From Acidimicrobiaceae bacterium (GTDB lineage Bacteria > Actinomycetota > Acidimicrobiia > Acidimicrobiales > Ilumatobacteraceae), in the NCBI GenBank assembly GCA_003154135.1, contig PMCN01000277.1, positions 1 to 6,432 on the forward strand: 6,432 nucleotides of DNA, written 5' to 3'. The translations under genes were made by a program, and so were the position numbers. Positions 6,220 through 6,432 of the stretch are shown here, one piece after another; the stretch's first letter is position 1; the number at the start of each line of letters is the position of its first letter. The notes below the pieces were generated by a model that saw nothing but the letters and a program-made list of their open reading frames with translations, was not told the origin of the DNA and searched no databases.

Positions 6220-6432
6220 TGCTGCAGCCAGTCGAGCCGCCCTGCCGGCCTCGCCTCAGCTCCGACGGCATCGACGAACGCGTCCTCCAGCCGCCGGCCC
6301 TGGCACACCTCGTCGATGGTGCCGGCGCGCACGACCCGGCCCTCGGCCACGATGGCCACGTGGTCGCACAGCCGTTCCACGGTGTCCATCACGTGGCTCG
6401 AGAACACCACGGTGCCGCCCCGCGAGCGGAAG
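6216..6432 (-). CDS. ABC transporter ATP-binding protein, C-terminal fragment (5' end outside window)
   Basis: Seventy-one residues are visible before the TGA at 6216-6218; the Walker A, Q-loop, signature and Walker B motifs lie beyond the window edge. The fragment begins with GGTVVFSSHVMDTVERLCD, the end of the ATPase core, where H13 (visible numbering) is the switch-loop histidine that senses the ATP gamma-phosphate. HVAIVAEGRVVRAGTIDEV then follows, as in ABC-2-type exporter ATPases, and LEDAFVDAVG is the usual C-terminal helix. The last ~17 residues, rich in Ala, Arg and Gln, are a variable tail. The protein would power the permease encoded next, whose GTG start overlaps this stop by 4 nt. 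The promoter lies outside the window. Confidence 0.9.
   Translation of the reverse strand, partial: FRSRGGTVVFSSHVMDTVERLCDHVAIVAEGRVVRAGTIDEVCQGRRLEDAFVDAVGAEARPAGRLDWLQQ

Noticed and set aside
4403..6271. Long minus-strand open frame overlapping the permease in another frame
   Set aside because: The product is an Arg/Ala/Pro/His-rich string without membrane segments, while the other frame gives a coherent 12-segment permease coupled to the ATPase.
1..6432. CRISPR array, tRNA or rRNA, insertion sequence, toxin-antitoxin or phage-defence module
   Set aside because: I found no spaced direct repeats, no tRNA-like cloverleaf, no transposase or terminal repeats, and every credible gene belongs to a metabolic or transporter family.

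Overview
The window is high-GC bacterial DNA (roughly 70% by eye) with dense, tightly packed genes. Several starts are GTG, genes overlap by GTGA, and two promoters look like TANNNT boxes. The gene order, a GlmS-like gene followed by acpS, nnr and alr, is the order I know from Actinomycetota. Base composition and the leaderless-style promoter make an uncultured or Ilumatobacter-like member of the Acidimicrobiia a reasonable guess, but this is inferred and not proven.

Positions 1-4164 hold a forward cluster for envelope precursors and housekeeping. It begins with the 3' part of a GlmS-like glucosamine-6-phosphate synthase (to 1271). AcpS (holo-ACP synthase, 1297-1668), Nnr (bifunctional NAD(P)HX epimerase/dehydratase, 1688-3055) and Alr (alanine racemase, 3052-4164) follow. 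GlmS and Alr feed peptidoglycan synthesis, AcpS activates acyl carrier protein, and Nnr repairs damaged NAD(P)H. Spacing is 25 nt, 19 nt and a 4-nt overlap, so the genes probably form one transcription unit with an internal promoter before nnr.

Positions 4165-4272 are intergenic, with a palindrome, a -10-like box and a strong ribosome binding site. They lead into a small dimeric alpha-beta barrel (ABM-like) protein at 4273-4584. In many actinobacteria the tsaE/tsaB genes follow alr; here they do not.

Positions 4645-6432 carry, on the minus strand, the end of an ABC transporter ATPase and a 12-segment ABC-2-type permease joined by a 4-nt overlap. They form a two-gene exporter of unknown substrate, convergent with the ABM gene across about 60 nt.

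The most unusual object is the GlmS-like protein. Its isomerase active-site residues appear conserved, but the C-terminal tail motif carrying the last catalytic lysine seems to be displaced by about 110 inserted residues and followed by a further ~194-residue extension I cannot assign. The permease also shows a clear internal duplication. I see no CRISPR array, tRNA, rRNA, insertion sequence or defence system.
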